Notes: generated by a model not told the origin, from the letters alone. A stretch of DNA of 20,479 bases from Intestinimonas aquisgranensis (GCA_020687605.1 JAJEQY010000069.1:1-20479), one strand, 5' to 3'; positions 5,923 to 13,073 are shown, numbered from the stretch's first letter. Numbers and translations are program-made.

Positions 5923-6759
5923 ATGGCAATCAAGACTTATAAGCCCACGACGCCCTCCCGCCGCCACATGACCGTGTCGGCCTTCGAGGGCATCGACAAG
6001 AAGGCCAAGCCCGAGCGCAGCCTGATTGAGAACCTGAAGAAGAACGCCGGCCGCAACAGCTACGGCCGCATCACCGTCCGCCACCGCGGCGGCGGCAACA
6101 AGCGCAAGTACCGCATCATCGACTTCAAGCGCCAGAAGGACGGCGTCGAGGCCACCGTGATCCGCCTGGAGTACGATCCCAACCGCTCCGCCAACATCGC
6201 CCTCATCCAGTACACCGACGGCGAGAAGGCCTATATTCTGGCTCCTGTGGGCCTGAAGCCCGGCCACAAGATCGTGTCCGGCCCCGAGGCCGACATCCTG
6301 CCCGGCAACTGCCTGCCCATCGCCAACATCCCCGTGGGCGAGCTCATCCACAACATCGAGCTCTACCCCGGCAAGGGCGCCCAGCTGGTGCGCTCCGCTG
6401 GTGTGGCTGGCCAGCTGATGGCCAAGGAGAACGGCATGGCTCAGGTCCGTCTGCCCTCCGGCGAGGTCCGCTATATCCGTGAGGAGTGCAAGGCCTGCAT
6501 CGGTCAGGTGGGCAACACCGACCACGCCAACATCCAGATCGGCAAGGCCGGCCGTAAGCGCCACATGGGCTGGCGGCCCACCGTCCGCGGCTCCGTCATG
6601 AACCCCAATGACCACCCCCACGGCGGCGGCGAGGGCAAGAGCCCCGTCGGTCGTCCCGGCCCTGTTACCCCCTGGGGCAAGCCGGCCATGGGCTACAAGA
6701 CCCGCAAGACGAAGAACCGCACTGAGAAGTTCATCGTCAAGCACCGCAACGCGAAGTAA
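5923..6759 (+). CDS. rplB: 50S ribosomal protein L2
   Basis: L2 is a primary 23S rRNA binder needed for subunit association and peptidyl transferase activity. The 278 residues are full length. Visible are the N-terminal "IKTYKPTTPSRRHMT", the OB-fold stretch "RNSYGRITVRHRGGGNKRKY" and "VEATVIRLEYDPNRSANIAL". The C-terminal signature "VMNPNDHPHGGGEGK" (about 225-239) includes the conserved His near the catalytic centre. The tail is the usual "TRKTKNRTEKFIVKHRNAK". The ATG has AAGGAGGAGAAG upstream. It sits 14 nt after rplW and 14 nt before rpsS, and nothing in it looks abnormal. Confidence 0.98.
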   Translation: MAIKTYKPTTPSRRHMTVSAFEGIDKKAKPERSLIENLKKNAGRNSYGRITVRHRGGGNKRKYRIIDFKRQKDGVEATVIRLEYDPNRSANIALIQYTDGEKAYILAPVGLKPGHKIVSGPEADILPGNCLPIANIPVGELIHNIELYPGKGAQLVRSAGVAGQLMAKENGMAQVRLPSGEVRYIREECKACIGQVGNTDHANIQIGKAGRKRHMGWRPTVRGSVMNPNDHPHGGGEGKSPVGRPGPVTPWGKPAMGYKTRKTKNRTEKFIVKHRNAK

Positions 6760-6773
6760 GGAGGCTGTGAAAC

Positions 6774-7046
6774 ATGTCCAGAAGCATTAAGAAAGGCCCG
6801 TTTTGCGCCCCCGAGCTGCTCAAGCGGGTCGATGAGATGAACAAGACCGGGGACAAGAAGGTCCTGAAGACCTGGAGCCGCGCCTCCACCATCTTCCCCG
6901 CCTTCGTCGGTCACACTTTCGCCGTCCACGACGGCCGCAAGCACGTGCCCGTCTATGTGACCGAGGATATGGTCGGCCACAAGCTGGGCGAGTTCGCCCC
7001 CACCCGCACCTTCAAGGGTCACGCGGGCGCCAAGTCCGGCAAGTAA
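6774..7046 (+). CDS. rpsS: 30S ribosomal protein S19
   Basis: S19 forms a complex with S13 in the 30S head and contacts tRNA. The 90-residue product starts "SRSIKKGPFCAPELLKRV" (2-19). It contains "TWSRASTIFPAFVGHTFAVH" (about 34-53) and "VTEDMVGHKLGEFAPTRTFK" (62-81), all diagnostic. AAGGAGGCTG lies about 8 nt upstream. Length and context are normal for the S10 operon. Confidence 0.98.
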   Translation: MSRSIKKGPFCAPELLKRVDEMNKTGDKKVLKTWSRASTIFPAFVGHTFAVHDGRKHVPVYVTEDMVGHKLGEFAPTRTFKGHAGAKSGK

Positions 7047-7062
7047 GGAGGAGAGAGATAGT

Positions 7063-7395
7063 ATGGAAGCCAAAGCACATCTGAGATATGTCCGGATCTC
7101 TCCCCGCAAGGTGCAGATCGTCTGCGACCTGATCCGTGGGAAGAGCGTGGCCCAGGCCACCGCGATCCTGATGAATACCCCCAAGGCCGCCTCTGAGCCC
7201 ATGCTCAAGCTCCTCAAGAGCGCCGCGGCCAACGCCGAGAACAACCACGGGATGGATCCCGAGAAGCTGTATGTCTCCGAGACCTTCGCCACCCCCGGCC
7301 CCATCATCAAGCGCATGATGCCCCGGGCCCAGGGCCGCGGCTACCGGATCAACAAGCGCACTTCTCACGTCACCATCGCTGTGGAAGAGCGCTAA
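7063..7395 (+). CDS. rplV: 50S ribosomal protein L22
   Basis: L22 spans the exit tunnel; its beta-hairpin with L4 forms the constriction where macrolides bind. The 110 residues show "AKAHLRYVRISPRKVQIVCD" (3-22). The tunnel hairpin "MMPRAQGRGYRINKRTSHVT" is near the C-terminus, with no deletion or duplication of the kind seen in macrolide-resistant strains. GGAGGAGAGA precedes the ATG. It is spaced 16 nt after rpsS and 18 nt before rpsC. Confidence 0.98.
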   Translation: MEAKAHLRYVRISPRKVQIVCDLIRGKSVAQATAILMNTPKAASEPMLKLLKSAAANAENNHGMDPEKLYVSETFATPGPIIKRMMPRAQGRGYRINKRTSHVTIAVEER

Positions 7396-7413
7396 AGGGA
7401 GGAGGCAGAATCT

Positions 7414-8280
7414 ATGGGACAGAAATTGAATCCCCACGGCCTGCGCGTGGGTGTTATCAAGGATTGGGACTCCCGCTGGTATGCCCGCAATGAGAAGGTG
7501 GGCGACCTGCTGGTCGAGGACAACAAGATCCGCAACTACCTGAAGAAGACCCTGTATTCCGCCGGCATCCCCAAGATCGAGATCGAGCGGGACAACGCCA
7601 AGGTGCGCATCTACCTGCACTGCGCCCGTCCCGGCGTGGTCATCGGCAAGGGCGGCACTGAGATCGAGCGCATCCGCCTCGAGGTCGAGAAGATGATCGG
7701 CAAGAGCGTGGCCCTCAACATCGTTGAGGTCAAGAACCCCGATATGGACGCCCAGCTGGTGGCTGAGAACATCGCCCAGCAGCTGGAGAAGCGTATCGCT
7801 TTCCGCCGCGCCATGAAGAACGCCATGGGCCGCGCCATGCGTATGGGCGCCCTGGGCATCAAGGTGCAGTGCTCCGGCCGCCTGAACGGCGCCGAGATTG
7901 CCCGCACCGAGCACTATCACGACGGCACCATCCCCCTGCAGACCCTCCGCGCTGACATCGACTACGGCTTTGCCGAGGCCGCTACCACTTACGGCCGCAT
8001 CGGTGTGAAGTGCTGGATCTACAAGGGCGAGGTCCTCTCCCAGGCCCTGCGGACCACCCCCCGCACCCTGGACACCAAGAACTTCAAGGAGCGCCCCGAC
8101 CGTCCCCGCCGCCGCGACGACCGCAAGTTTGGCGATCGCAAGCCCGGCTTCGGCGGTGACCGGAGAAACGGCGACCGCGGCCCCCGTCAGGGCGGCTTCA
8201 ACCGTCCCCAGGGTGGGGCTCGTCCTCAGGGCGGCGCCCGTCCCGCCGCTCCCGCTGCTAAGGAAGGAGGCGCCAACTAA
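7414..8280 (+). CDS. rpsC: 30S ribosomal protein S3 with Arg/Gly-rich C-terminal extension
   Basis: S3 guards the mRNA entry channel and has helicase activity on mRNA. It begins "GQKLNPHGLRVGVIKDWDS" (2-20). The KH domain contains "ARPGVVIGKGGTEIERIR" (71-88), and the C-terminal domain reads "GIKVQCSGRLNGAEIARTE" (148-166). The conserved core ends near residue 215. Most bacterial S3 proteins have about 210-235 residues, but this one has 288. The extra 70 or so residues are Arg/Gly/Asp-rich ("RPRRRDDRKFGDRKPGFGGD") with two RPQGGA repeats, and look disordered and RNA-binding. The stop overlaps the rplP start (TAATG). AGGGAGGAGGCAG is upstream of the ATG. Confidence 0.97.
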   Translation: MGQKLNPHGLRVGVIKDWDSRWYARNEKVGDLLVEDNKIRNYLKKTLYSAGIPKIEIERDNAKVRIYLHCARPGVVIGKGGTEIERIRLEVEKMIGKSVALNIVEVKNPDMDAQLVAENIAQQLEKRIAFRRAMKNAMGRAMRMGALGIKVQCSGRLNGAEIARTEHYHDGTIPLQTLRADIDYGFAEAATTYGRIGVKCWIYKGEVLSQALRTTPRTLDTKNFKERPDRPRRRDDRKFGDRKPGFGGDRRNGDRGPRQGGFNRPQGGARPQGGARPAAPAAKEGGAN

Positions 8281-8714
8281 TGCTGCTGCCTAAGAGAGTG
8301 AAATACCGCCGCGTCCACCGCGGCCGCATGAAGGGCAAGGCCACCCGTGGCAACACCGTGACCTACGGTGAGTTTGGCCTCCAGGCCACCGAGCCCGCCT
8401 GGATCACCTCCAACCAGATCGAGGCTGCCCGTATCGCCATGACCCGTTACACCAAGCGTGGCGGTAAGGTCTGGATCAAGATCTTCCCCGATAAGCCCAT
8501 CACCGAGAAGCCCGCTGAGACCCGTATGGGTTCCGGTAAGGGTTCCCCCGAGTACTGGGTGGCCGTGGTCAAGCCCGGCCGTGTCATGTTCGAGATCGCC
8601 GGCGTCTCCGAGGAGATCGCCCGCGAGGCCCTGCGTCTGGCCTCCCACAAGCTGCCTGTCAAGTGCAAGATCGTGGCGAAGCAGACCGCCGAGACCGAGA
8701 ATGGTGGTGAATAA
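8280..8714 (+). CDS. rplP: 50S ribosomal protein L16
   Basis: L16 organises the tRNA A-site and elongation factor region of 23S rRNA. The 144 residues begin "LLPKRVKYRRVHRGRMKGKA" (2-21). They contain "FGLQATEPAWITSNQIEAAR" (about 31-50) and the arginine-loop signature "ETRMGSGKGSPEYWVAVVKP" (about 79-98). The start ATG shares a base with the S3 stop, and its own stop shares a base with the L29 start, so rpsC-rplP-rpmC form a coupled chain. Confidence 0.98.
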   Translation: MLLPKRVKYRRVHRGRMKGKATRGNTVTYGEFGLQATEPAWITSNQIEAARIAMTRYTKRGGKVWIKIFPDKPITEKPAETRMGSGKGSPEYWVAVVKPGRVMFEIAGVSEEIAREALRLASHKLPVKCKIVAKQTAETENGGE

Positions 8715-8914
8715 TGATGAAGGCAACTGAGGTACGCAAGATGTCCGCCGCCGAGCTGGACGCCAAGCTGCTGGACCTGAAGAAGGACCTGTTCCAGCTC
8801 CGTCTCCAGCACGCCACCAACCAGCTCGACAACCCCATCCGCATCGCGGAGGTCAAGAAAGACATTGCCCGAGTCAAGACCATGATCCGTGAGCAGCAGC
8901 TCGCAGGCCGATAA
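8714..8914 (+). CDS. rpmC: 50S ribosomal protein L29
   Basis: L29 is a two-helix protein at the tunnel exit near L23. The 66-residue product reads "RKMSAAELDAKLLDLKKDLF" (8-27), then "LRLQHATNQLDNPIRIAEVK" (29-48), the family signature. Two ATGs stand in tandem at 8714 and 8717. The first overlaps the L16 stop as TAATG and is taken as the start; the second is possible and would remove one residue. No strong ribosome site is present beyond GGTGGTG, which fits reinitiation from L16. Confidence 0.97.
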   Translation: MMKATEVRKMSAAELDAKLLDLKKDLFQLRLQHATNQLDNPIRIAEVKKDIARVKTMIREQQLAGR

Positions 8915-8932
8915 GAAGGAGGAACCTAGACA

Positions 8933-9193
8933 ATGGAGAACAGAACTTCTTCCCGCAAGACCAGAGTCGGCCTGGTTGTCTCTGACAAGATGGACAAGAC
9001 TGTGGTGGTTGCCATCGCCGACCGTGTGGCCCACCCCCTGTATAAGAAGATCGTCAAGCGGACCTACAAGCTCAAGGCCCATGACGAGATGAATTCCTGT
9101 GGCGTGGGTGACCGCGTCAAGGTGATGGAGACCCGCCCCCTGTCCAAGGACAAGCGCTGGCGCGTGGTCGAGATCATCGAGAAAGCGAAGTAA
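8933..9193 (+). CDS. rpsQ: 30S ribosomal protein S17
   Basis: S17 is an OB-fold primary 16S rRNA binder. The 86 residues contain "RKTRVGLVVSDKMDKTVVVA" (8-27) and "RVAHPLYKKIVKRTYKLKAH" (31-50). The signature "CGVGDRVKVMETRPLSKDKR" is at about 56-75. GAAGGAGGAACC lies before the ATG. The length is normal, and it lies 18 nt after rpmC and 12 nt before rplN. Confidence 0.98.
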   Translation: MENRTSSRKTRVGLVVSDKMDKTVVVAIADRVAHPLYKKIVKRTYKLKAHDEMNSCGVGDRVKVMETRPLSKDKRWRVVEIIEKAK

Positions 9194-9205
9194 GGAGGTG
9201 CCGTT

Positions 9206-9574
9206 ATGATTCAGCAGGAAAGCTATCTGAAGGTCGCCGATAATACCGGCGCCAAGGAGATCAAGACCATCCGTGTGCTGGGCGGCTCCAAGCGCAAGTT
9301 CGGCAACATCGGCGATGTGATCGTGGCCTCCGTCCGCAAGGCTCAGCCCGGCGGCACCGTGAAGAAGGGCGAGGTCGTCAAGGCCGTTATCGTCCGTTCC
9401 TCCCGGGGCGTCCGCCGCGCCGACGGCAGCTATGTCCGTTTCGACGACAACGCCGCCGTCCTCATCAAGGACGACAAGAATCCCCGCGGTACCCGTATCT
9501 TTGGGCCCGTGGCCCGCGAGCTGCGCGACAAGGATTACATGAAGATCCTGTCCCTGGCTCCCGAAGTGCTGTAA
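9206..9574 (+). CDS. rplN: 50S ribosomal protein L14
   Basis: L14 binds 23S rRNA and forms an intersubunit bridge. The 122-residue product begins "IQQESYLKVADNTGAKEIKT" (2-21). It contains "GNIGDVIVASVRKAQPGGTV" (about 34-53), and "RGTRIFGPVARELRDKDYMK" lies toward the end. These are exact family hallmarks at the exact family length. TAAGGAGGTGCCGTT sets the start. Confidence 0.99.
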   Translation: MIQQESYLKVADNTGAKEIKTIRVLGGSKRKFGNIGDVIVASVRKAQPGGTVKKGEVVKAVIVRSSRGVRRADGSYVRFDDNAAVLIKDDKNPRGTRIFGPVARELRDKDYMKILSLAPEVL

Positions 9575-9590
9575 GGGGGTAGGAGAGAAC

Positions 9591-9905
9591 ATGAACAAGA
9601 TGAGCATCAAGAAGGACGACCTGGTGGTCGTGCTCTCCGGCAAGGATAAGGGCAAGCAGGGCAAGGTCCTGCGCGTCATGCCCAAGGAGAGCAAGGTGAT
9701 CGTGGAGAAGGTCAACGTGGTCTCCCGTCACACCAAGCCCCGCAAGCAGGGCGAGGAGGGCGGCATCCTGAAAAAGGAAGCCCCCATCTATGCCTGCAAG
9801 GTGCAGAAGGTCTGCCCCAAGTGCAACAAGCCCACCCGCATCGGCCACAAGGTCGAGGGCGGCAAGAAGGTCCGCATCTGCAAGAAGTGCGGCGCCGAGA
9901 TCTGA
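9591..9905 (+). CDS. rplX: 50S ribosomal protein L24, zinc-ribbon type
   Basis: L24 initiates 50S assembly at the 5' domain of 23S rRNA. The 104 residues carry the KOW motif "DLVVVLSGKDKGKQGKVLRV" (10-29) and "VNVVSRHTKPRKQGEEGGIL" (41-60). The C-terminal half holds two Cys pairs, C75/C78 and C97/C100 ("CPKC", "CKKC"), spaced to bind zinc. That is the C+ form, as opposed to E. coli L24, which lacks them. The first of two close ATGs (9591, 9600) is chosen because AGGAG lies 5 nt upstream of it. Confidence 0.97.
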   Translation: MNKMSIKKDDLVVVLSGKDKGKQGKVLRVMPKESKVIVEKVNVVSRHTKPRKQGEEGGILKKEAPIYACKVQKVCPKCNKPTRIGHKVEGGKKVRICKKCGAEI

Positions 9906-9924
9906 GAGAGGAGGAGAATAGACA

Positions 9925-10482
9925 ATGGCTGATAAGAAAGTGCCTAACCTGAAGGCTAAGTACCTGGCCGAGGTCGCTCCTGCTCTCATGCAGAAGTTCG
10001 GCTACAAGAGCTCCATGCAGATCCCCAAGCTGGACAAGATCGTGGTCAACTGCGGCTGCGGCGAGGCCCGGGACAACTCCAAGGTCCTGGAGGCCGTCGT
10101 GGGCGACCTGACCAAGATCACCGGCCAGAAGGCCATCATCACCAAGGCCAAGAAGTCCGTGGCCAACTTCAAGCTCCGTGAGGGCATGCCCATCGGCGCC
10201 AAGGTCACCCTCCGCGGCGACCGTATGTGGGAGTTCCTGGATCGTCTCTTCAACGTGGCTCTGCCCCGTGTGCGTGACTTCCGCGGCATCAACCCCAACG
10301 CCTTCGACGGCCGCGGCAACTACGCCCTGGGCCTGAAGGAGCAGCTCATTTTCCCCGAGATCGAGTATGACAAGATCGACAAGATCCGCGGCCTGGACAT
10401 CGTGTTCTGCACCACCGCTCAGACCGACGAAGAGGCCAAGGAGCTGCTGACCCAGATCGGCGCTCCCTTCGCCCAGGCGTAA
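9925..10482 (+). CDS. rplE: 50S ribosomal protein L5
   Basis: L5 binds 5S rRNA and contacts the 30S head through an intersubunit bridge. The 185 residues include "MQIPKLDKIVVNCGCGEARD" (about 32-51) and "AIITKAKKSVANFKLREGMP" (about 71-90). Also present are "GAKVTLRGDRMWEFLDRL" and "FRGINPNAFDGRGNYALGLK". It is a few residues longer than E. coli L5 at the N-terminus ("ADKKVPNLKAKYLAEVAP"). GAGGAGGAGAATAG precedes the start, and rpsZ follows after 15 nt. Confidence 0.98.
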   Translation: MADKKVPNLKAKYLAEVAPALMQKFGYKSSMQIPKLDKIVVNCGCGEARDNSKVLEAVVGDLTKITGQKAIITKAKKSVANFKLREGMPIGAKVTLRGDRMWEFLDRLFNVALPRVRDFRGINPNAFDGRGNYALGLKEQLIFPEIEYDKIDKIRGLDIVFCTTAQTDEEAKELLTQIGAPFAQA

Positions 10483-10497
10483 GGAGGAGAATGACAA

Positions 10498-10683
10498 ATG
10501 GCTAAGAAATCTATGATCCTCAAGCAGCAGCGTGAGCCCAAGTTCTCCACCCGGCGCTACAACCGGTGCAAGATCTGCGGCCGTCCCCACGCTTACCTGC
10601 GTGACTACGGCATCTGCCGTATCTGCTTCCGCGAGCTGGCTTATAAGGGCCAGATCCCCGGCGTGAAGAAGGCCTCTTGGTAA
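10498..10683 (+). CDS. rpsZ: 30S ribosomal protein S14, zinc-binding short form
   Basis: S14 is a late-assembling 30S head protein. The 61-residue length and four cysteines (C24, C27, C40, C43; "CKICGRPHAYLRDYGICRIC") define the zinc-binding type (RpsZ/RpsN1), as opposed to the about 89-100-residue zinc-free form. The C-terminus "AYKGQIPGVKKASW" is the family end. Many Firmicutes keep a zinc-free paralogue elsewhere for zinc starvation, which cannot be seen here. After it comes an unusual 338-nt gap before rpsH. Confidence 0.98.
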   Translation: MAKKSMILKQQREPKFSTRRYNRCKICGRPHAYLRDYGICRICFRELAYKGQIPGVKKASW

Positions 10684-10750
10684 ATCTCGTTCCGCCTGAC
10701 TGGCGAGACGAGCTTCACCAAGCCGCTCCTAAAGGAGCATTATTAAAGTC

Positions 10751-10799
10751 CAAAAGCTGTCACAGGGGCGGCCTTGTGCCGCCCCGACCACGGCTTTTG
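10751..10799 (+). other. Large nested stem-loop
   Basis: The outer arms are CAAAAGC (10751-10757) and GCTTTTG (10793-10799). The inner arms are GGGGCGGC (10765-10772) and GCCGCCCC (10778-10785), with loop CTTGT. A 7x7 internal loop separates the two stems. GAATAAG follows, not a U-tract. It could be an RNA processing site or the 5' part of a composite repeat with copy B. No counterpart is seen beside copy A. Confidence 0.5.
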
Positions 10800-10821
10800 A
10801 ATAAGAAAACCCAGCGCCAAA

Positions 10822-10931
10822 CCAAAACGAAGCCCAGCGAAGCGGGTTCGTTTTGGAGAGGAGGAGCAAGGAAGCAAAACGGATGTCCGGCATTTGCCGG
10901 ACGAAGTGGAGCGGACTTTGCTCCGACAAAG
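10822..10931 (+). repeat. Dispersed structured intergenic repeat, copy B
   Basis: An element of about 110 nt between rpsZ and rpsH. Hairpin 1 is CCAAAACGAA (10822-10831) / TTCGTTTTGG (10847-10856) around GCCCAGCGAAGCGGG. GAGGAGCAAGG follows, and then hairpin 2, GTCCGGC/GCCGGAC (10885-10902, loop attt). A GGAGCGGACTTTGCTCC hairpin closes it. Compared with copy A, the loop and linkers are alike but the stems are different and still perfectly paired. Confidence 0.7.
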
Positions 10932-11021
10932 CCGGTGGTCAACAGGTCGGAGCCCACCTAGCTCCGATACCTTCCGCCGAAACAGGCTGCGGCCTGTAAC
11001 TCTATAAGGAGGTAAAGACTC

Positions 11022-11420
11022 ATGCATATCACGGACCCCATTGCGGATATGCTCACCCGCATCCGCAACGCGAACAACGCCAAGCATGACACCGTGGACG
11101 TGCCCGCGTCCAACATGAAGAAGTCCATCGCCCAGATCCTGCTGGATGAAGGCTATATCAAGAACTTCCAGCTGATCGACGACGGCACTCAGGGCGTGAT
11201 CCGCATCACCCTGAAGTACAACGCCAACAAGGAAAAGGTCATCACCGGCCTTCGCCGTGTTTCCAAGCCCGGCCTGCGGGTGTACGCCGGAGCCGACGAG
11301 CTCCCCCGTGTCCTCCGCGGACTGGGTATCGCCATCGTGTCCACGTCCAAGGGCGTCATGACCGACAAGGCTGCCCGCGCGCAGCATGTCGGCGGTGAAG
11401 TCCTGGCCTTCGTGTGGTAA
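11022..11420 (+). CDS. rpsH: 30S ribosomal protein S8
   Basis: S8 binds the central domain of 16S rRNA and in E. coli represses the spc operon at the L5 message. The 132 residues begin "ITDPIADMLTRIRNANNAKH" (3-22). They have "VDVPASNMKKSIAQILLDEG" (about 26-45), and the C-terminal signature is "GIAIVSTSKGVMTDKAA". ATAAGGAGGTAAAG precedes the ATG. The 338-nt gap upstream means an S8 regulatory target of the E. coli kind, if present, would have to be sought there or near rplE. I do not recognise one. Confidence 0.98.
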   Translation: MHITDPIADMLTRIRNANNAKHDTVDVPASNMKKSIAQILLDEGYIKNFQLIDDGTQGVIRITLKYNANKEKVITGLRRVSKPGLRVYAGADELPRVLRGLGIAIVSTSKGVMTDKAARAQHVGGEVLAFVW

Positions 11421-11436
11421 GGAGGGAGAGAGAGAA

Positions 11437-11985
11437 ATGTCTAGAATCGGAAGAGCGCCTATCTCTGTTCCCGCCGGCGTGGAGATCACCATCGGCAGCG
11501 ACAACCTGGTCACTGTGAAGGGCCCCAAGGGCTCCCTCACCCAGCAGCTCAGCCCCGCCATGACCATCAGCCAGGAGGGCAGCGAGCTCCACGTGACCCG
11601 TCCCAACGACGCCAAGGAGAACCGTGCCCTGCACGGCCTGACCCGCAGCCTGCTCCACAACATGGTGGTGGGCGTGACCGACGGCTTCAAGAAGGAGCTG
11701 GACGTCAACGGTGTTGGTTACCGTGTGGCCAAAGAGGGGAACAAGCTGGTCATGAACCTGGGCTTCTCCCATCAGGTCACCATGGAGGAGCCTGAGGGCA
11801 TCTCCATCGACGTGCCCAACCCCAACAAGATCGTTATCTCTGGTGCCGACAAGCAGAAGGTGGGCCAGTTTGCCGCCGAGGTCAGAGAGAAAAGACCCCC
11901 CGAGCCTTACAAGGGCAAGGGTATCAAATACACTGACGAGGTCATCCGCCGCAAGGAAGGCAAGACCGGCGTCAAGAAGAAATAA
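11437..11985 (+). CDS. rplF: 50S ribosomal protein L6
   Basis: L6 lies near the sarcin-ricin loop and factor-binding site. The 182-residue product starts "SRIGRAPISVPAGVEITI" (2-19). It has two tandem L6 domains and ends with the RNA-binding signature "PPEPYKGKGIKYTDEVIRRK" (about 154-173). The ATG at 11437 is chosen because TAAGGAGGGAGAGAG lies upstream and the family starts here. A longer reading runs back into rpsH. Confidence 0.98.
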   Translation: MSRIGRAPISVPAGVEITIGSDNLVTVKGPKGSLTQQLSPAMTISQEGSELHVTRPNDAKENRALHGLTRSLLHNMVVGVTDGFKKELDVNGVGYRVAKEGNKLVMNLGFSHQVTMEEPEGISIDVPNPNKIVISGADKQKVGQFAAEVREKRPPEPYKGKGIKYTDEVIRRKEGKTGVKKK

Positions 11986-11999
11986 GGAGGTGTGCCTAA

Positions 12000-12359
12000 A
12001 TGATCAACAGACCCAATACCAACGCTCAGCGGCTTAAGCGCCACAAGAGAGTGCGCGGAAAAATCTCCGGCACGCCCGAGAGACCCCGCCTGAACGTGTT
12101 CCGCAGCGAGACCAACATCTACGCCCAGATCATCGACGATGTGGCCGGCAAGACCCTGGTCTCCGCTTCCTCCCTGGAGAAGAGCTTCAACTGCGACGGC
12201 ACCAAGACCGACGCCGCCAAGATGGTGGGTCAGCTGGTGGCCGAGCGCGCCAAGGCCGCCGGTATCACCACTGTGGTCTTCGACCGTGGCGGTTACGTCT
12301 ACCACGGCCGGGTCCAGGCCCTGGCCGAGGGCGCCCGTGAGGGCGGCCTGGAATTTTAA
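12000..12359 (+). CDS. rplR: 50S ribosomal protein L18
   Basis: L18 carries 5S rRNA into the central protuberance together with L5. The 119 residues contain the basic N-terminus "QRLKRHKRVRGKISGTPERP" (10-29), "RLNVFRSETNIYAQIIDDVA" (30-49) and the C-terminal "VFDRGGYVYHGRVQALAEGA". All are standard. ATAAGGAGGTGTGCC sets the start. It lies 14 nt after rplF and 18 nt before rpsE. Confidence 0.98.
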   Translation: MINRPNTNAQRLKRHKRVRGKISGTPERPRLNVFRSETNIYAQIIDDVAGKTLVSASSLEKSFNCDGTKTDAAKMVGQLVAERAKAAGITTVVFDRGGYVYHGRVQALAEGAREGGLEF

Positions 12360-12377
12360 GGGGAGGAGAGAACGAAC

Positions 12378-12878
12378 ATGGCTAGATTTGAAAGAGAACC
12401 CAGCGAGTTCACCGAGAAGCTCGTTTCTCTGAACCGCGTCAGCAAGACCGTCAAGGGCGGCCGCATCTTCAAGTTCGCCGCTCTCATGGTCGTGGGCGAC
12501 GAGAAGGGCCGCGTGGGCTTCGGTCTGGGCAAGGCCGCTGAGGTGCCCGAGGCCATCCGCAAGGGCATCGAGGACGCCAAGAAGAACATGATCAATGTGA
12601 GCCTGTCCGGCACCACCATTCCCCACGAGGTCATTGGTGAGTTCGGCGCCGGCCGCGTGCTCCTGAAGCCCGCTGGCCCCGGTACCGGCATCATCGCTGG
12701 CGGCCCTGTCCGTGCCGTCATGGAAGCCGCCGGCATCAAGGACATCCGTGCCAAGTGCCTGCGCTCCAACAATCAGCAGAACGTGGTCTCCGCCACCTTC
12801 GAGGGCCTGAAGGCTCTCCGTGGTCCCGAGGAGGTCGCCCGTGTCCGCGGCAAGAGCGTGGACGAGATCGTAGGTTAA
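12378..12878 (+). CDS. rpsE: 30S ribosomal protein S5
   Basis: S5 takes part in decoding fidelity and the mRNA entry helicase with S3 and S4. The 166-residue product has the dsRBD-like "GGRIFKFAALMVVGDEKGRV" (28-47) and "GFGLGKAAEVPEAIRKGIED" (48-67). The C-terminal domain contains "AGPGTGIIAGGPVRAVMEAA" and "KCLRSNNQQNVVSATFEGL". AAGGGGAGGAGAG precedes the ATG. The length is normal. Confidence 0.98.
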   Translation: MARFEREPSEFTEKLVSLNRVSKTVKGGRIFKFAALMVVGDEKGRVGFGLGKAAEVPEAIRKGIEDAKKNMINVSLSGTTIPHEVIGEFGAGRVLLKPAGPGTGIIAGGPVRAVMEAAGIKDIRAKCLRSNNQQNVVSATFEGLKALRGPEEVARVRGKSVDEIVG

Positions 12879-12890
12879 GGAGGGCTAGAA

Positions 12891-13073
12891 ATGGCTAAGC
12901 TGAACATTAAGCTGGTCAAGAGCCTGAACGGCCGCATCGCCAAGCACAAGGCGACTGCCGAGGCTCTGGGCCTGCGCAAGATCGGCGACACCACCGTGCA
13001 GCCCGACAACGAGGCTACCCGCGGCAAGATCGCCCATATCGGTTACCTGCTCCAGGTCACCGAGGAACAGTGA
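12891..13073 (+). CDS. rpmD: 50S ribosomal protein L30
   Basis: A 60-residue bacterial-type L30. The sequence "NIKLVKSLNGRIAKHKATAE" (5-24) and "ALGLRKIGDTTVQPDNEATR" (25-44) cover the whole family core. TTAAGGAGGGCTAG precedes the ATG. It lies 12 nt after rpsE and 14 nt before rplO. L30 is dispensable and missing in some bacteria, so its presence is mildly informative. Confidence 0.97.
   Translation: MAKLNIKLVKSLNGRIAKHKATAEALGLRKIGDTTVQPDNEATRGKIAHIGYLLQVTEEQ

Larger units (their letters stand above)
10684..11021 (+). other. 338-nt hairpin-rich gap between rpsZ and rpsH
   Basis: No gene is seen. In order it holds a small GCTCC/GGAGC hairpin (about 10724-10738), a large nested hairpin (10751-10799) and repeat copy B (10822-10931). 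Then come CGGAGC/GCTCCG (10948-10966) and ACAGGC/GCCTGT (10982-10997). The rpsH ribosome site ATAAGGAGGTAAAG follows the last hairpin. None of the large stems is followed by a T-run, so transcription probably continues. In most bacteria these two genes are nearly contiguous. Confidence 0.65.

Noticed and set aside
5692..6744. Long minus-strand frame opposite rplW/rplB, and similar ones at 7012-7920, 8447-9715, 9712-10590 and 13752-15017
   Set aside because: The same antisense artefact of biased codon use; the products are repetitive and resemble no family.
10743..10957. Minus-strand short frames in the rpsZ-rpsH gap giving peptides with NPLRWA
   Set aside because: They derive from the repeat hairpin, occur similarly in copy A, and have no ribosome site; treated as repeat, not gene.
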